Assembly: GCF_021300775.1 (NCBI RefSeq)
Contig: NZ_JAJTJP010000001.1
Span: forward strand, 372,001-436,000
DNA: 64,000 nucleotides
Reading direction: 5' to 3'
From: Parvimonas micra
Lineage (GTDB): Bacteria > Bacillota > Clostridia > Tissierellales > Peptoniphilaceae
Made by a program: the position numbers and the translations under genes. Of the stretch, positions 15,659-25,300 are shown in pieces. The notes below the pieces were generated by a model. The model was given only the letters and a program-made list of their open reading frames with translations, made no database searches and was not told where the DNA came from. Numbering within the stretch: position 1 is the stretch's first letter; each line of letters opens with the position of its first letter.

Positions 15659-18067
15659 ATGTTTGAACTTTTATCTCCGGCAGGTTCTATGGAATCCTTG
15701 AAAGCCGGAATTCAAAATGGAGCAGATGCCATTTATTTAGGTGGTAGCAGTTTTGGAGCAAGAGCCGCTGCAACAAACTTTGACAATGATGAGCTTATAG
15801 AAGCTGTAAAATATGCAAAACTTAGGAATGTAAATATATTTGTTACGGTTAATACATCTATTAAAGAAACTGAAATTGAAGAATTGATTTCTTATACGGA
15901 TTTTTTATATAAAATTGGTGTGGATGCAATTATTTTGTCAGATATTGGAATTGCAGAAGTTTTAAGAAAAAGATATCCAAATATGGAACTTCATGCATCA
16001 ACTCAAATATCTGCACATTCTTTAAATGATGTTTTAGAATTAAAACAAGTTGGATTTGATAGAGTGGTTATTGCAAGGGAGCTTAGTATAGAAGAAATTA
16101 AGGAAATTTGTGATAATGTTGATATAGACATTGAGGTATTTATTCATGGAGCTATTTGTGTAAGTTATTCAGGTCAATGTCTTATGAGTTCAATGCTTGG
16201 AGACCGTTCTGGAAATAGAGGTCGTTGTGCTCAACCTTGTAGGCAAAGTTACAAATTAATAAATAAAACAACTGGGAAAATTATTAATGTAAATGGAAAT
16301 TATTTGCTAAGTCCAAAAGATTTATGTAGTATAGAAAATATTGAAAAAATATTGGATACAGGTATAAAATCCTTAAAAATTGAAGGAAGAATGAAAAGAC
16401 CTGAATATGTTGCAGTTGTTACATCAAGATATAGAAAAGCTATAGATAATTATATAAATAATAAAATTACAACTGATAAAAAGACATTAAAAGAAGATTT
16501 AGAAGCAATTTTTAATAGAAAATTTACTTCAGGATATCTAATGAGCAAAAATGGTTCTGATATTATCAATTTGGATAAGCCAAATAATGTTGGAGTTAAA
16601 GTAGGTGAAGTTTTAAGTTTTAATCCCAAAAAGAACAAATTGAAAATAAAATTATCCGGCAAACTTTCAAAAGGAGACGGGATTAATTTAGGTGGAGGAA
16701 ATATTGGCAGAATCATTAAAGACGGAGAAATTTTCGACTGTGGAGTAGCAGGAGACATTGTTGAAATAGATTTTATCAAGAATATAAAACCTAAAACACC
16801 GGTTTACAAAACATCAGATAAACAATTGGTTGATAATGCTAATAAATCATTTAAAGAAGGGATTGAAAATATAAAGATAAATTTAAAATGTGAAATTTTT
16901 ATTAAAGTAGGTTATAAAGTAAAATTTAATTTGGAAGATATTGAAATTTTTTCTGATGAAATAATAGAAAAAGCAAATAACAAGGAAGCTGAAATAGATA
17001 AAATTATTGAAAAATTATCTAAAACCGGTGGAACACCTTATAATTTTGTTTTTAATAATATTTTTGTTGATAAAAATGCATTTATACCAGTTTCGGTATT
17101 AAATAATCTTAGAAGAAAAGCAATAGAAAAATATGAAGAGTATAGATTGGATTTATCAGTAAAAAGAATTATTTATCCTTATGAGGATTATAGCTATCTA
17201 AAAGGAGAAAAAGTCTTTAATGGAAAAATTACATTAAAAGTACATAATAATTCTCAATTGGATAAAATTTTAGAAAATCCAAATATATCAGAGTTTGTAA
17301 AAGAAATTTATACCGAAGATTTTACTTTACTTGAAAAATATTATAGTAAATTTAAAACTCTTGGGATAAATATAATTTACAGTTCTTTGGGTGTTATAAG
17401 AAATGAAGAGTATTATGTGTTAGAAAAATATTTATCCAAAATAAATAGCGATATTTTTAATAAAGTTCAAATATCAACCTGGGGTTCAAAAAACTTTTTT
17501 AAATCAAAATTTGGCACAAAAAAATTCAATATAGATACATATTTTAATATCTATAATTCATATTCGTTGAAATTCTTTGAAAAATATTTTGACGCAGAAG
17601 ATATAACAATTTCACAGGAAATAAATAAATTTGAAATAAAAAATCTATTGGATAAATCAAAAGAAAGAAATTCAAATGTTGATATGATAATTTATGGCCA
17701 CACAAGATCAATGCTTACAGAATACTGTGCAATGGGAGTTTTAACAAAGGATTGTCACAAAGATAGACGTTGTTCAGAATGTGCAAGAAGCGATTATATA
17801 TTAAAAGATAATGAAAATAGAGAATTTAGATTATTTCAAGATATATTTTGTAGAACAGAAATTAGAAATCATTTAACTCTAGATTTAAGAGAAAATATAA
17901 AAGAAATATTTGAATTAGGAATTGATAGAGTAAGACTAGATTTTACCTATGAAAATTCAGATATGGTTTATAGTATTTTGAAAGAGTGTATTAATTTTTT
18001 AAAATATCAAAAAATAATAAAAAATAGTAGTGCATTTAAAGGTCATTATGTAAATTCGGTTAATTAG
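15659..18067 (+). CDS. U32 family protein (RlhA-like, putative 23S rRNA hydroxylase)
   Basis: An 802-residue member of the U32 family with a DUF3656-type insert and C-terminal part. U32 proteins were named as peptidases, but several are now known RNA-hydroxylation or tRNA-modification factors (RlhA, TrhP, UbiU/V), often with an Fe-S cluster. The N-terminal TIM-barrel starts MFELLSPAGSMESLKAGI. The family's conserved Cys cluster lies around residues 163-195 (ICVSYSGQC, then RGRCAQPCRQ). A later Cys group near residues 690-712 (EYCAMG, KDCHKDRRCSEC) is also visible. Length fits RlhA-like Firmicute homologues. The codon mix (more CCGG and TTG) looks slightly different from its neighbours. It is monocistronic between its own promoter and terminator. 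Confidence 0.85.
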   Translation: MFELLSPAGSMESLKAGIQNGADAIYLGGSSFGARAAATNFDNDELIEAVKYAKLRNVNIFVTVNTSIKETEIEELISYTDFLYKIGVDAIILSDIGIAEVLRKRYPNMELHASTQISAHSLNDVLELKQVGFDRVVIARELSIEEIKEICDNVDIDIEVFIHGAICVSYSGQCLMSSMLGDRSGNRGRCAQPCRQSYKLINKTTGKIINVNGNYLLSPKDLCSIENIEKILDTGIKSLKIEGRMKRPEYVAVVTSRYRKAIDNYINNKITTDKKTLKEDLEAIFNRKFTSGYLMSKNGSDIINLDKPNNVGVKVGEVLSFNPKKNKLKIKLSGKLSKGDGINLGGGNIGRIIKDGEIFDCGVAGDIVEIDFIKNIKPKTPVYKTSDKQLVDNANKSFKEGIENIKINLKCEIFIKVGYKVKFNLEDIEIFSDEIIEKANNKEAEIDKIIEKLSKTGGTPYNFVFNNIFVDKNAFIPVSVLNNLRRKAIEKYEEYRLDLSVKRIIYPYEDYSYLKGEKVFNGKITLKVHNNSQLDKILENPNISEFVKEIYTEDFTLLEKYYSKFKTLGINIIYSSLGVIRNEEYYVLEKYLSKINSDIFNKVQISTWGSKNFFKSKFGTKKFNIDTYFNIYNSYSLKFFEKYFDAEDITISQEINKFEIKNLLDKSKERNSNVDMIIYGHTRSMLTEYCAMGVLTKDCHKDRRCSECARSDYILKDNENREFRLFQDIFCRTEIRNHLTLDLRENIKEIFELGIDRVRLDFTYENSDMVYSILKECINFLKYQKIIKNSSAFKGHYVNSVN

Positions 18068-18068
18068 T

Positions 18069-18099
18069 AAAAAGTAGTATTATTATATACTACTTTTTT
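18069..18099 (+). terminator. Terminator after the U32 gene
   Basis: A 12-bp stem AAAAAGTAGTAT/ATACTACTTTTT with a 6-nt loop, immediately after the stop. Confidence 0.8.
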
Positions 18100-18139
18100 A
18101 TTAAAAATATACTTATAATTTAAAAAATTATTAAAAACA

Positions 18140-18168
18140 TTGAAAAACAGATAGATATTTGATAAAAT
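18140..18168 (+). promoter_or_regulatory. Promoter of the NusG-II/Gx/radC/mre cluster
   Basis: TTGAAA (18140-18145), 17 nt, TAAAAT (18163-18168). A 5' leader of about 85 nt follows in which I see no known riboswitch. Confidence 0.6.
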
Positions 18169-18260
18169 AAAGGTTAAGATGAAATTATACATTTTAAAAT
18201 TAATTAATTTATATATGTATTAATAGCTTTAATGTTTTGTTAATAAATAGGGAAGTGTAT

Positions 18261-18629
18261 ATGAAAAAAGGAGATATTATTGTTATATTTTGTTTAGTTG
18301 TTATTTTTTCTTTTTCGTTAGTTTTAATAAATAAGAGTTTTATAACAACTACAGATAAATATATAAGTGTACAAGTAAATGGTGAAGAAATTAAGCAAAT
18401 AACATTCAGTAAAGAAAAGAAAGTTTATCCTATAAGAACTACATTTGGTATTAATATTTTAGAGGTTAATGAAGATGGTATAAGAGTAATTGAGGCAAAT
18501 TGTCCGGATAAACTAGATGTAAAATTTGGAAGAATAGACAAAGTTGGACAAGCTATTATTTGTATTCCAAATAGATTAGTTATACAAATAAAATCAAGAC
18601 AAAATAATGATTTGGATGTGGTAAATTAA
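18261..18629 (+). CDS. NusG domain II-containing protein (EetA-like)
   Basis: A 122-residue protein with one N-terminal hydrophobic segment (about residues 5-24) and an extracytoplasmic NusG domain II-type beta fold. The domain shows VQVNGEEIKQITFSKEK and a conserved ANCPDK followed by a Cys in AIICIPN. Such proteins are not transcription factors. They are paired with Gx-type membrane proteins and, in Listeria-type electron-export loci, are called EetA. The start ATG 18261 follows GGGAAGTG; an extension to 18237 lacks a site. Its TAA shares one base with the ATG of the next gene. No ApbE flavin transferase or FMN-binding protein is visible nearby, so a redox role remains inference. Confidence 0.8.
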   Translation: MKKGDIIVIFCLVVIFSFSLVLINKSFITTTDKYISVQVNGEEIKQITFSKEKKVYPIRTTFGINILEVNEDGIRVIEANCPDKLDVKFGRIDKVGQAIICIPNRLVIQIKSRQNNDLDVVN

Positions 18630-19129
18630 TGAATACAAAAAAAATTAATTTAATTTCACTATTCGTTTCAGTTGCTTTAATTGTATCATTACTAGAAACC
18701 TATATTCCTATACCAATTCCAAATGTTAGATTAGGATTATCAAATATAATTATAATAAATTCTATACTATTATTTGGTTTTAAAGAAACATTTTTTATTT
18801 CATTTTTAAAAGCAGTTTTACTAGTACTAATTCTAGGGAATCCTATAAGTTTTATTTATAATTTTTCTGCAGGATTTTCAAGTATGGTTGTTATGTATTT
18901 AGTAAACAAGTTTTTTAATAAATACTTAAGTTTAATAGGAATTAGTGTCTTAGGATCTATTACTTATATTATCATTCAAATTTTAGTTTCTATGGTACTT
19001 TTAAATTCTATAACTTTAATAAATTTTATTCCATTACTAGGTATAATCGGAATATGTACAGGTATTTTAGTTGGAATTATTTCTAATTATATGTATAAGA
19101 TTTTAAGAGGTAATTATGTTAAACTATAA
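18629..19129 (+). CDS. Gx transporter family / Hpre_diP_synt_I-type membrane protein (EetB-like)
   Basis: A 166-residue membrane protein with about five hydrophobic segments. The early IPIPNVRLGLSNI motif is typical of the family often mislabelled heptaprenyl diphosphate synthase component I. It overlaps the preceding NusG-II gene by one base, and the pair is a recurrent unit. In electron-export loci the partner is called EetB. It resembles S-component-like transporters more than prenyl synthases, since no catalytic DDxxD is present. Its 3' end overlaps radC by 14 nt, so the genes are translationally linked. Confidence 0.8.
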   Translation: MNTKKINLISLFVSVALIVSLLETYIPIPIPNVRLGLSNIIIINSILLFGFKETFFISFLKAVLLVLILGNPISFIYNFSAGFSSMVVMYLVNKFFNKYLSLIGISVLGSITYIIIQILVSMVLLNSITLINFIPLLGIIGICTGILVGIISNYMYKILRGNYVKL

Positions 19130-19970
19130 TTATGATGAGTTTTTGAAAGATTTAGACAAATTTTTAAATGAAGAAAAACAAAAGAAAATAAATAATGAGA
19201 TTAGAGAAGAAAGTCATTCTTATAATGAGAAAATTATTGGTGAAGTTAGTAGTGTAAAAAATATAAAATATGATGATATAGACTCTTTTACAATATCTAT
19301 AAGAGATTTAGAAGAAACTGAAAAGCCGAGAGAAAAACTTTATAAATTTGGCCCTGAAACTTTGACTGAATATGAACTTTTGGCAATATTATTGGGGAGT
19401 GGTTCAAAAAAAGAAGATGTTCTGAATCTTTCAAAAAAATTATGGATTTTCATGAAAAAATTTCATAGAATAAGTGAAATAACGATTAATGATTTAATGA
19501 AAATAGATGGTATAGGATTATCTAAAGCTTGTACTATAATTTCAGCATTGGAGTTTTTTAAAAGAATAAATTTAAAAGAGTGTGTTGATAATTTTTCCAT
19601 TGGATCTCCAAAAAGCGTTGCTGATATTTTTATGAATATTTTAAAAGATGAAATGAAAGAACATTTTTATGTTCTTGTACTAGATACAAAAAATAAGATT
19701 TTTTCTTGGGATGAGATATCTCGAGGAGATTTAAATTCATCAATTGTACATCCTAGAGAAGTATTTAAGTATGCTTTAAGCAAAGGAGCAAATAGTATAA
19801 TATGTTTACATAATCACCCAAGTGGTGATCCAACACCTAGTACACAAGATTTAGAAATAACAAAAAGATTAGAAGATGTTGGGGATTTAGTCGGAATAAA
19901 ATTATTAGATCATATTATAATAGGATATAATAAATATATAAGTTTAAAAGAAAAAGGATTAATGATATAA
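19116..19970 (+). CDS. radC: RadC/MPN-JAMM family protein
   Basis: A 284-residue RadC homologue, commonly next to mreB in bacteria. The UPF0758 core begins near residue 58 (SIRDLEETEKPREKL), with a helix-hairpin-helix (MKIDGIGLSKACTI) near 130. The JAMM metal site is CLHNHPSGDPTPSTQD near residue 230. About 55 Lys/Glu-rich residues extend the N-terminus beyond the ~225 residues usual for RadC. Function is uncertain despite the historical DNA-repair name. ATG 19116 lies inside the upstream gene; AGAGGTAATT precedes it. A shorter start further in is possible, but no better binding site is seen. Confidence 0.9.
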   Translation: MLNYNYDEFLKDLDKFLNEEKQKKINNEIREESHSYNEKIIGEVSSVKNIKYDDIDSFTISIRDLEETEKPREKLYKFGPETLTEYELLAILLGSGSKKEDVLNLSKKLWIFMKKFHRISEITINDLMKIDGIGLSKACTIISALEFFKRINLKECVDNFSIGSPKSVADIFMNILKDEMKEHFYVLVLDTKNKIFSWDEISRGDLNSSIVHPREVFKYALSKGANSIICLHNHPSGDPTPSTQDLEITKRLEDVGDLVGIKLLDHIIIGYNKYISLKEKGLMI

Positions 19971-19983
19971 GAGAGGTAGAAAA

Positions 19984-21006
19984 ATGAGTTTTTCGTGGAT
20001 TTTAGGGGAAGATTTAACTTTAGATTTAGGAACATCCAATACACTTATATACTCTAAAAGAAAAGACGGTAAAATTATTGAGCCTTCTGTGGTAGCTGTG
20101 GATTTAAATAATTATGAAATTGTTGCAGTTGGTGAAAAAGCGAAGAGTATGGAAGGTAAAACTCCAGATAATATAATAACATTAGCACCAATTAAAGGTG
20201 GGAAAATTATAAATTTTGAGATTGCTCAAGTAATGTTAACAAATTTACTTAAAAAAGCAAAATCAAGTTTTTCTGTTTTTCATCCTAAAGTATACATTGC
20301 TATATCAAGTGGAATTTCAGAAGTAGACAGAAGAGCAATTGAAGATTGTGTTATATATTCTGGAGCTAGAAGCGTAGAATTCATTCCTAGTGCAGTAGCT
20401 TCTGCTATTGGAATGGGTCTTCCTGCATTAGAACCATCAGGTAGTATTGTAGCTAATGTTGGTGGAGGTACAGTAGATGTTTCTTTAGTAAGTTTAGGTG
20501 GGGTTGTAGCATCAAAATTTGTTGATATTGGTGGAGATTCAATAGATTTTGATATTATTAATATAGTAAAAAATAAGTATGAACTAATGATAGACAAAGA
20601 AACTGCAGAATTTATAAAAATTAATCTAGCATCATTCATAACTAGTAATATTACAAATAATCTTTCTATATTTGGAAGAGATATAAATACTGGAATGCCG
20701 AGGAATGCTGTTATATATGGTAAAGATATAACTTCATCTTTATTTCCTTTATTTAATGCTGTTGCGGATGCTATTAAGGTTATACTAGAGAGAACGCCAC
20801 CTTCAATGACAGGAAATGTTTTAAGAAATGGAATCTACTTAACAGGTGGTTGTTCTAAAATAAATGGTTGTGTAGAATATTTACAGAATGAATTAAGAGT
20901 AGCAATAAATGTAACAGAAAACCCATTAACTTGTACATGTTCAGGAGCAAGAATACTAGCTAATAGTATTAAAGCTAAAAATAATAGGAGAAAAAATAAT
21001 GAATAG
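19984..21006 (+). CDS. mreB: Rod shape-determining protein MreB
   Basis: An actin-like ATPase that organises lateral cell-wall synthesis under the membrane. At 340 residues it has normal MreB size. Phosphate-1 motif DLGTSNTLIY is near residue 13, phosphate-2 with GGGTVDVSL near residue 160, and the adenosine motif GIYLTGGCSKING near 285. It is followed by mreC (8-nt overlap), mreD and a PBP2 gene, the classic elongasome cluster. Many Peptoniphilaceae look coccoid, so keeping the full cluster is notable. Confidence 0.95.
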   Translation: MSFSWILGEDLTLDLGTSNTLIYSKRKDGKIIEPSVVAVDLNNYEIVAVGEKAKSMEGKTPDNIITLAPIKGGKIINFEIAQVMLTNLLKKAKSSFSVFHPKVYIAISSGISEVDRRAIEDCVIYSGARSVEFIPSAVASAIGMGLPALEPSGSIVANVGGGTVDVSLVSLGGVVASKFVDIGGDSIDFDIINIVKNKYELMIDKETAEFIKINLASFITSNITNNLSIFGRDINTGMPRNAVIYGKDITSSLFPLFNAVADAIKVILERTPPSMTGNVLRNGIYLTGGCSKINGCVEYLQNELRVAINVTENPLTCTCSGARILANSIKAKNNRRKNNE

Positions 21007-21862
21007 ATTTAGAAATATTAAATCACGTAAAAAGAAGATTTCTTTTTTTACAACTATAATAATTTTAAGTTCTATAATTTTTTTTAGTAGTAATTCTTCT
21101 ATTATGAATATAGGAGAAAATGCAATAGGAACTGTAACAAGTTCAATTACAAGAATTGTTTATTCTTCAATCGCAAGTTCAAAAGAAGTATTTACAAAAA
21201 TTTTTGGTTCTAAATCTATAAGAGAAGAGAATGAAAAGTTAAAAATTGAAAACGCAGAGCTTAAAGAAAAAAATGTTAATATGGAAAATATTATTGCTAA
21301 AGAAGATTTTTTAAAAAATGAATACAATCTCTACTTAAAAAATAAAGAGAGTCTTTTAAGTGCAAATGTTATAGCATTAGATTCTAATAGTTTATTGATT
21401 AGATTTAATATCAATAAAGGAAGTAAAGATGGAGTAAAAGTTGGAGACATTATTGTTCAAGGGACTGTAGGAGAAGATGAAAATACTTATATTAAAGCAG
21501 TTGTCGGAAAAGTTATTGAAGTTGGCTATAATTGGAGTAAAGTATCAAGTTTAGTTGACTCTTCAAGTAATGTATCTTTTAATGTTGTTAGAACTCAATC
21601 CTATGGTGCAATAAATGGTCAAGAAAATAATCTATTATCTGGATTTATGTATAAATCAGATGCAGATATAATTGTAGGAGATAAATTAGTTACATCTGGA
21701 AGAGGAGGAATTTTTCCTTCTGACCTTTATATAGGTGAAGTAACTGAAGTTAAATCTTCCGAAAATAATTTAGAGAAAAAAATAAGTGTAAAGTCACCAG
21801 TAGATTTTACAACATTATTTAGAGTCTTTGTAATTAGAGGAAATGGTGATGGCAATGAATAG
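20999..21862 (+). CDS. mreC: Rod shape-determining protein MreC
   Basis: A bitopic membrane protein that links MreB to the extracytoplasmic wall-synthesis machinery. It has 287 residues: cytoplasmic Arg/Lys-rich start, one transmembrane segment (about residues 16-34), a coiled coil (about 70-105), then a beta-rich domain with GSKDGVKVGDIIVQ and a second GDKLVTSGRGGIFP repeat. The start overlaps mreB by 8 nt. Confidence 0.92.
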   Translation: MNRFRNIKSRKKKISFFTTIIILSSIIFFSSNSSIMNIGENAIGTVTSSITRIVYSSIASSKEVFTKIFGSKSIREENEKLKIENAELKEKNVNMENIIAKEDFLKNEYNLYLKNKESLLSANVIALDSNSLLIRFNINKGSKDGVKVGDIIVQGTVGEDENTYIKAVVGKVIEVGYNWSKVSSLVDSSSNVSFNVVRTQSYGAINGQENNLLSGFMYKSDADIIVGDKLVTSGRGGIFPSDLYIGEVTEVKSSENNLEKKISVKSPVDFTTLFRVFVIRGNGDGNE

Positions 21863-22352
21863 ATTAAAAGTAGTATTAATGTTTTTTGCAAGTATTATGA
21901 TACAAACTGCTATTTTACCAAACTTTAGTATTTTTAACTCTAAAGCAAATCTCAGTTTAGCTCTTGTTGTTGCAATTGGAATGAATTATGGCTCTTATAT
22001 TTCAGGTTATTCTGGAATTATTCTAGGTTTTTTTGAAGATATTTTATTTTCGAAATTAATTGGTATAAGAGCATTAATATATTATATGATAGGTTTTATA
22101 GTTGGATATAATGAAGATTCTCTTAATAAAGGTGATATTCGTTCAGGTTCAATAATTACAGTTGTAGCAACGTTGTTTTATTGGATAATGAATACTATAA
22201 TTTACATGTTTTTTGAAAATTATTCTTCAACTGTACTTATAAATTATATTAAAGGCCCTATATTTTTAGAGTTAATTTTTAATGTATTGTTGTATTTAAT
22301 CTGTAATTATATTTTACGAAAAGTATTTAAAAAGAAAAAATTCAGATTTTAG
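21849..22352 (+). CDS. mreD: Rod shape-determining protein MreD
   Basis: A small polytopic membrane protein (about 167 residues, five hydrophobic segments) of the elongasome. It has the typical GYSGIILGFFEDILFSKLIG segment near residue 60. Several starts are possible (21843, 21849, 21855). I chose ATG 21849 because AGAGGA (21836-21841) is then 7 nt upstream. It overlaps the end of mreC. Confidence 0.88.
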   Translation: MAMNRLKVVLMFFASIMIQTAILPNFSIFNSKANLSLALVVAIGMNYGSYISGYSGIILGFFEDILFSKLIGIRALIYYMIGFIVGYNEDSLNKGDIRSGSIITVVATLFYWIMNTIIYMFFENYSSTVLINYIKGPIFLELIFNVLLYLICNYILRKVFKKKKFRF

Positions 22353-22367
22353 ATAGTAGGTAATAAT

Positions 22368-25300
22368 ATGAAAATTTTTGATAAGAATAAATTAGAAGAA
22401 ATTAATGATAGACAATTAAGATATAGAATTGTTTATTCTATTTTCTTTATATTGATGTCTTTACTTGTTTTAAAGTTATTTCATTTGACTATTATAAATG
22501 GAGATGATTATAGAAATAAAGCTGATAATAATAGGCTTAAAGATGTAAAAATAACAGCTCCTAGAGGTAATATTTACGATAAAAATGGAAAATTATTAGC
22601 CGGTGTAAAAACTAGCCCAGCAGTACAAATCTTAAAAGATGAATACAGCAGATTAAGTAAAGATGAAAAAATTAGTAAAATTGAAGAATTAATAACAATA
22701 TTGAATAAAGATGGTGCGAGTTGGGATACTGATGATTATTTTTTAGGTATCAACTATTTCGTATATACTTCGGATACAGATTATTTTACAGAATTAAAAT
22801 CACCAAAAGAGAAAGTTTTAGATATTATTTTGGAAAATAATCTTGTAGAAGATATTTTGAGACTAAAAATAGAAAAAAATTCATCATCTAAATTTTCATT
22901 CTATATAATAAAAAAAGTAATAAGAGATTTACAACTTAAAGGTATCTATGTTCCAACAGATTTTTTTGATGTTGATACTGGTGAAATTTCTTTTTCAAAA
23001 GGAACAAACTACGATGAATATGCTAAAGATAAGGATTTATCAAAAGGTATTTATTCACATGTTGCTAGTTTGGTTAAAGATGATAAATCAATTATAAGAA
23101 AGATATTAGACCAACCATTAGCTAGAAAATTAGTATTTGATGAATTGAAAAGTAGAAATTTACTATCAAATATAGAATTAAATTCATTGATTGACTTAAA
23201 TAAGTATAATCTTTTATTAATCAAATCTGAGTTAAATAAACAGAATTCAAAAGTAACCTTAGATACTAGTGCAAAAGATGATTTTTATAATATGGTTAGG
23301 AAATTTAGCATAGATAAATTATTGAGTTTTGTTAAAGTTGATAAAAATGGAAAAAAGATTATTCCAGCTCAAATTTTATTAAAAATTTTAGAAGATAAAA
23401 ATATAGAATCTAATGTAGAATATACTATAGTTAAAGATGAAAAAGATAAAGAAACATTACAATTCAATTATAAGGATAATAGTGATAAAAAGGAAGTTGA
23501 ACCTTTAACATATTTAATTTCAATTGCAGAAGAAAATGATTTACTTTATGACTTTGTATTATCTGATGATATAAAATTAATTGCTCAAGAAGTTAATACT
23601 GAAAATAATATTATTCTAAGAATTTCTATTACAAATAAGTCATTTGATTATGTTTATAATATTAATAGGACTGAGATTAAAAATAGATATAAGATTAAAG
23701 ATGATTATACTGCAGAAAGTCTATTTGAAACTTTAAAGAAAACATATAATATTGAAAATTTAGATGATTATCTAACTTATAGTTTTCTTGTAATCAATAG
23801 AAAAGTTGAATTGCAAGGGGATAAAGCTTATATTCCTATTACATTAACTTATGGTATTTCTGAGCCATGTATTTCAAATATTAAGGAAAAATTTGAAAAT
23901 AATAATGGATTTACTGTTTCAATGGAGCCTATTCGATATTATCCTAATGGTGAATTAGCAGCACATATTTTGGGATATATTGGAAAAATATCACAACAAG
24001 ATGAGATAGAAAAATATAGTAAAGAAAAAGGATATTCTTCTGATAGTTTTATTGGTAAAACAGGAGTAGAGGAAAGTCAAGAAGTTTCACTTAAAGGACA
24101 AGATGGATTCAAAAAAGTAATGGTAGACAACAGAGGAAATAGAACTGAAACTATTTCTGAAACAGAAGCTATACCTGGTAAAAATGTATACTTATCAATA
24201 GATGTAAATCTCCAGAAGATAGCAGAAGAATCTTTAAAGAGAACATTAGAGTCTATAAGAAACGCAAGCGAGTATAAAAGTAAATGGGGTAGTTATACAC
24301 CACATGAAAGTCATCCAAATGCAACAAGTGGAGCAGTAGTAGTTATAGATGTTAAAACGGGAAAAGTATTAGCTCTTGCTAGTTATCCATCTTATGATCC
24401 AAATCTTTTTGTAACAGGAATTTCAAATAGTGATTGGATTAGTTTATTTCCTGAAGATCCAAGAGACTTTTTAGCTCCAAGACCTTTATATAATATTGCA
24501 ACGCAAAGTATTTCACAACCAGGATCTACGTTTAAACTTGCTACAGCTTTATCTGCACTAGAAAAGGGTCTAGATCCTAATGAGATTATAAACTGTCAAG
24601 GAGTAATGGATGTTGGAGACACAAAATTTGGATGTTGGATTTGGAATCAGTATAAAAAGACGCATGGATATGAAAATTTAAGAACAGCACTTAGAGATAG
24701 TTGTAACTACTATTTTTATGCATTAGCATTAGGAGAAAATCCAAAATCGAATCAGAAAACAGGAATAAAGTTAACAATTGAAGATCTCTCTAAGACAGTT
24801 AAAGAATTAGGACTTGGAGAAAGAACTGGTATTGAAATTAATATTCCAAAAGAAAGTAAAGGTGTTGTTCCCGATTCAACTACTAAAAAGTCTTTAACTA
24901 AAGTTATGCTAAAGTTAAGATTGGAAAAAGAAATAGACAAATATATTCAAGATGGTAAATCAAAAGAAGATTATGATTTTACTAAAATAATAGATACTAT
25001 TGTTAATTGGACTGAAGAAGAAACTGTTTTATCAAGAACAGAAGTTATAAAAAGATTAGAGGATATGCAATTAAAAGCTACTGAAATTATAGGAAATTCT
25101 AAATCTACTTTAGCTGATATGATAAAATTTGACTACTTAAATCAAGCTTCTTGGTCAAATGCAGACTCATTAAATACAGTAATTGGTCAAGGACAAAATG
25201 CGTATACGCCAATACAAATGGCTAGACTAATGGCTATGATTGCAAATGGTGGACAAAAAATCAAAACTTCGGTTATCGAAAAAATTGTAAGTTATGATAA

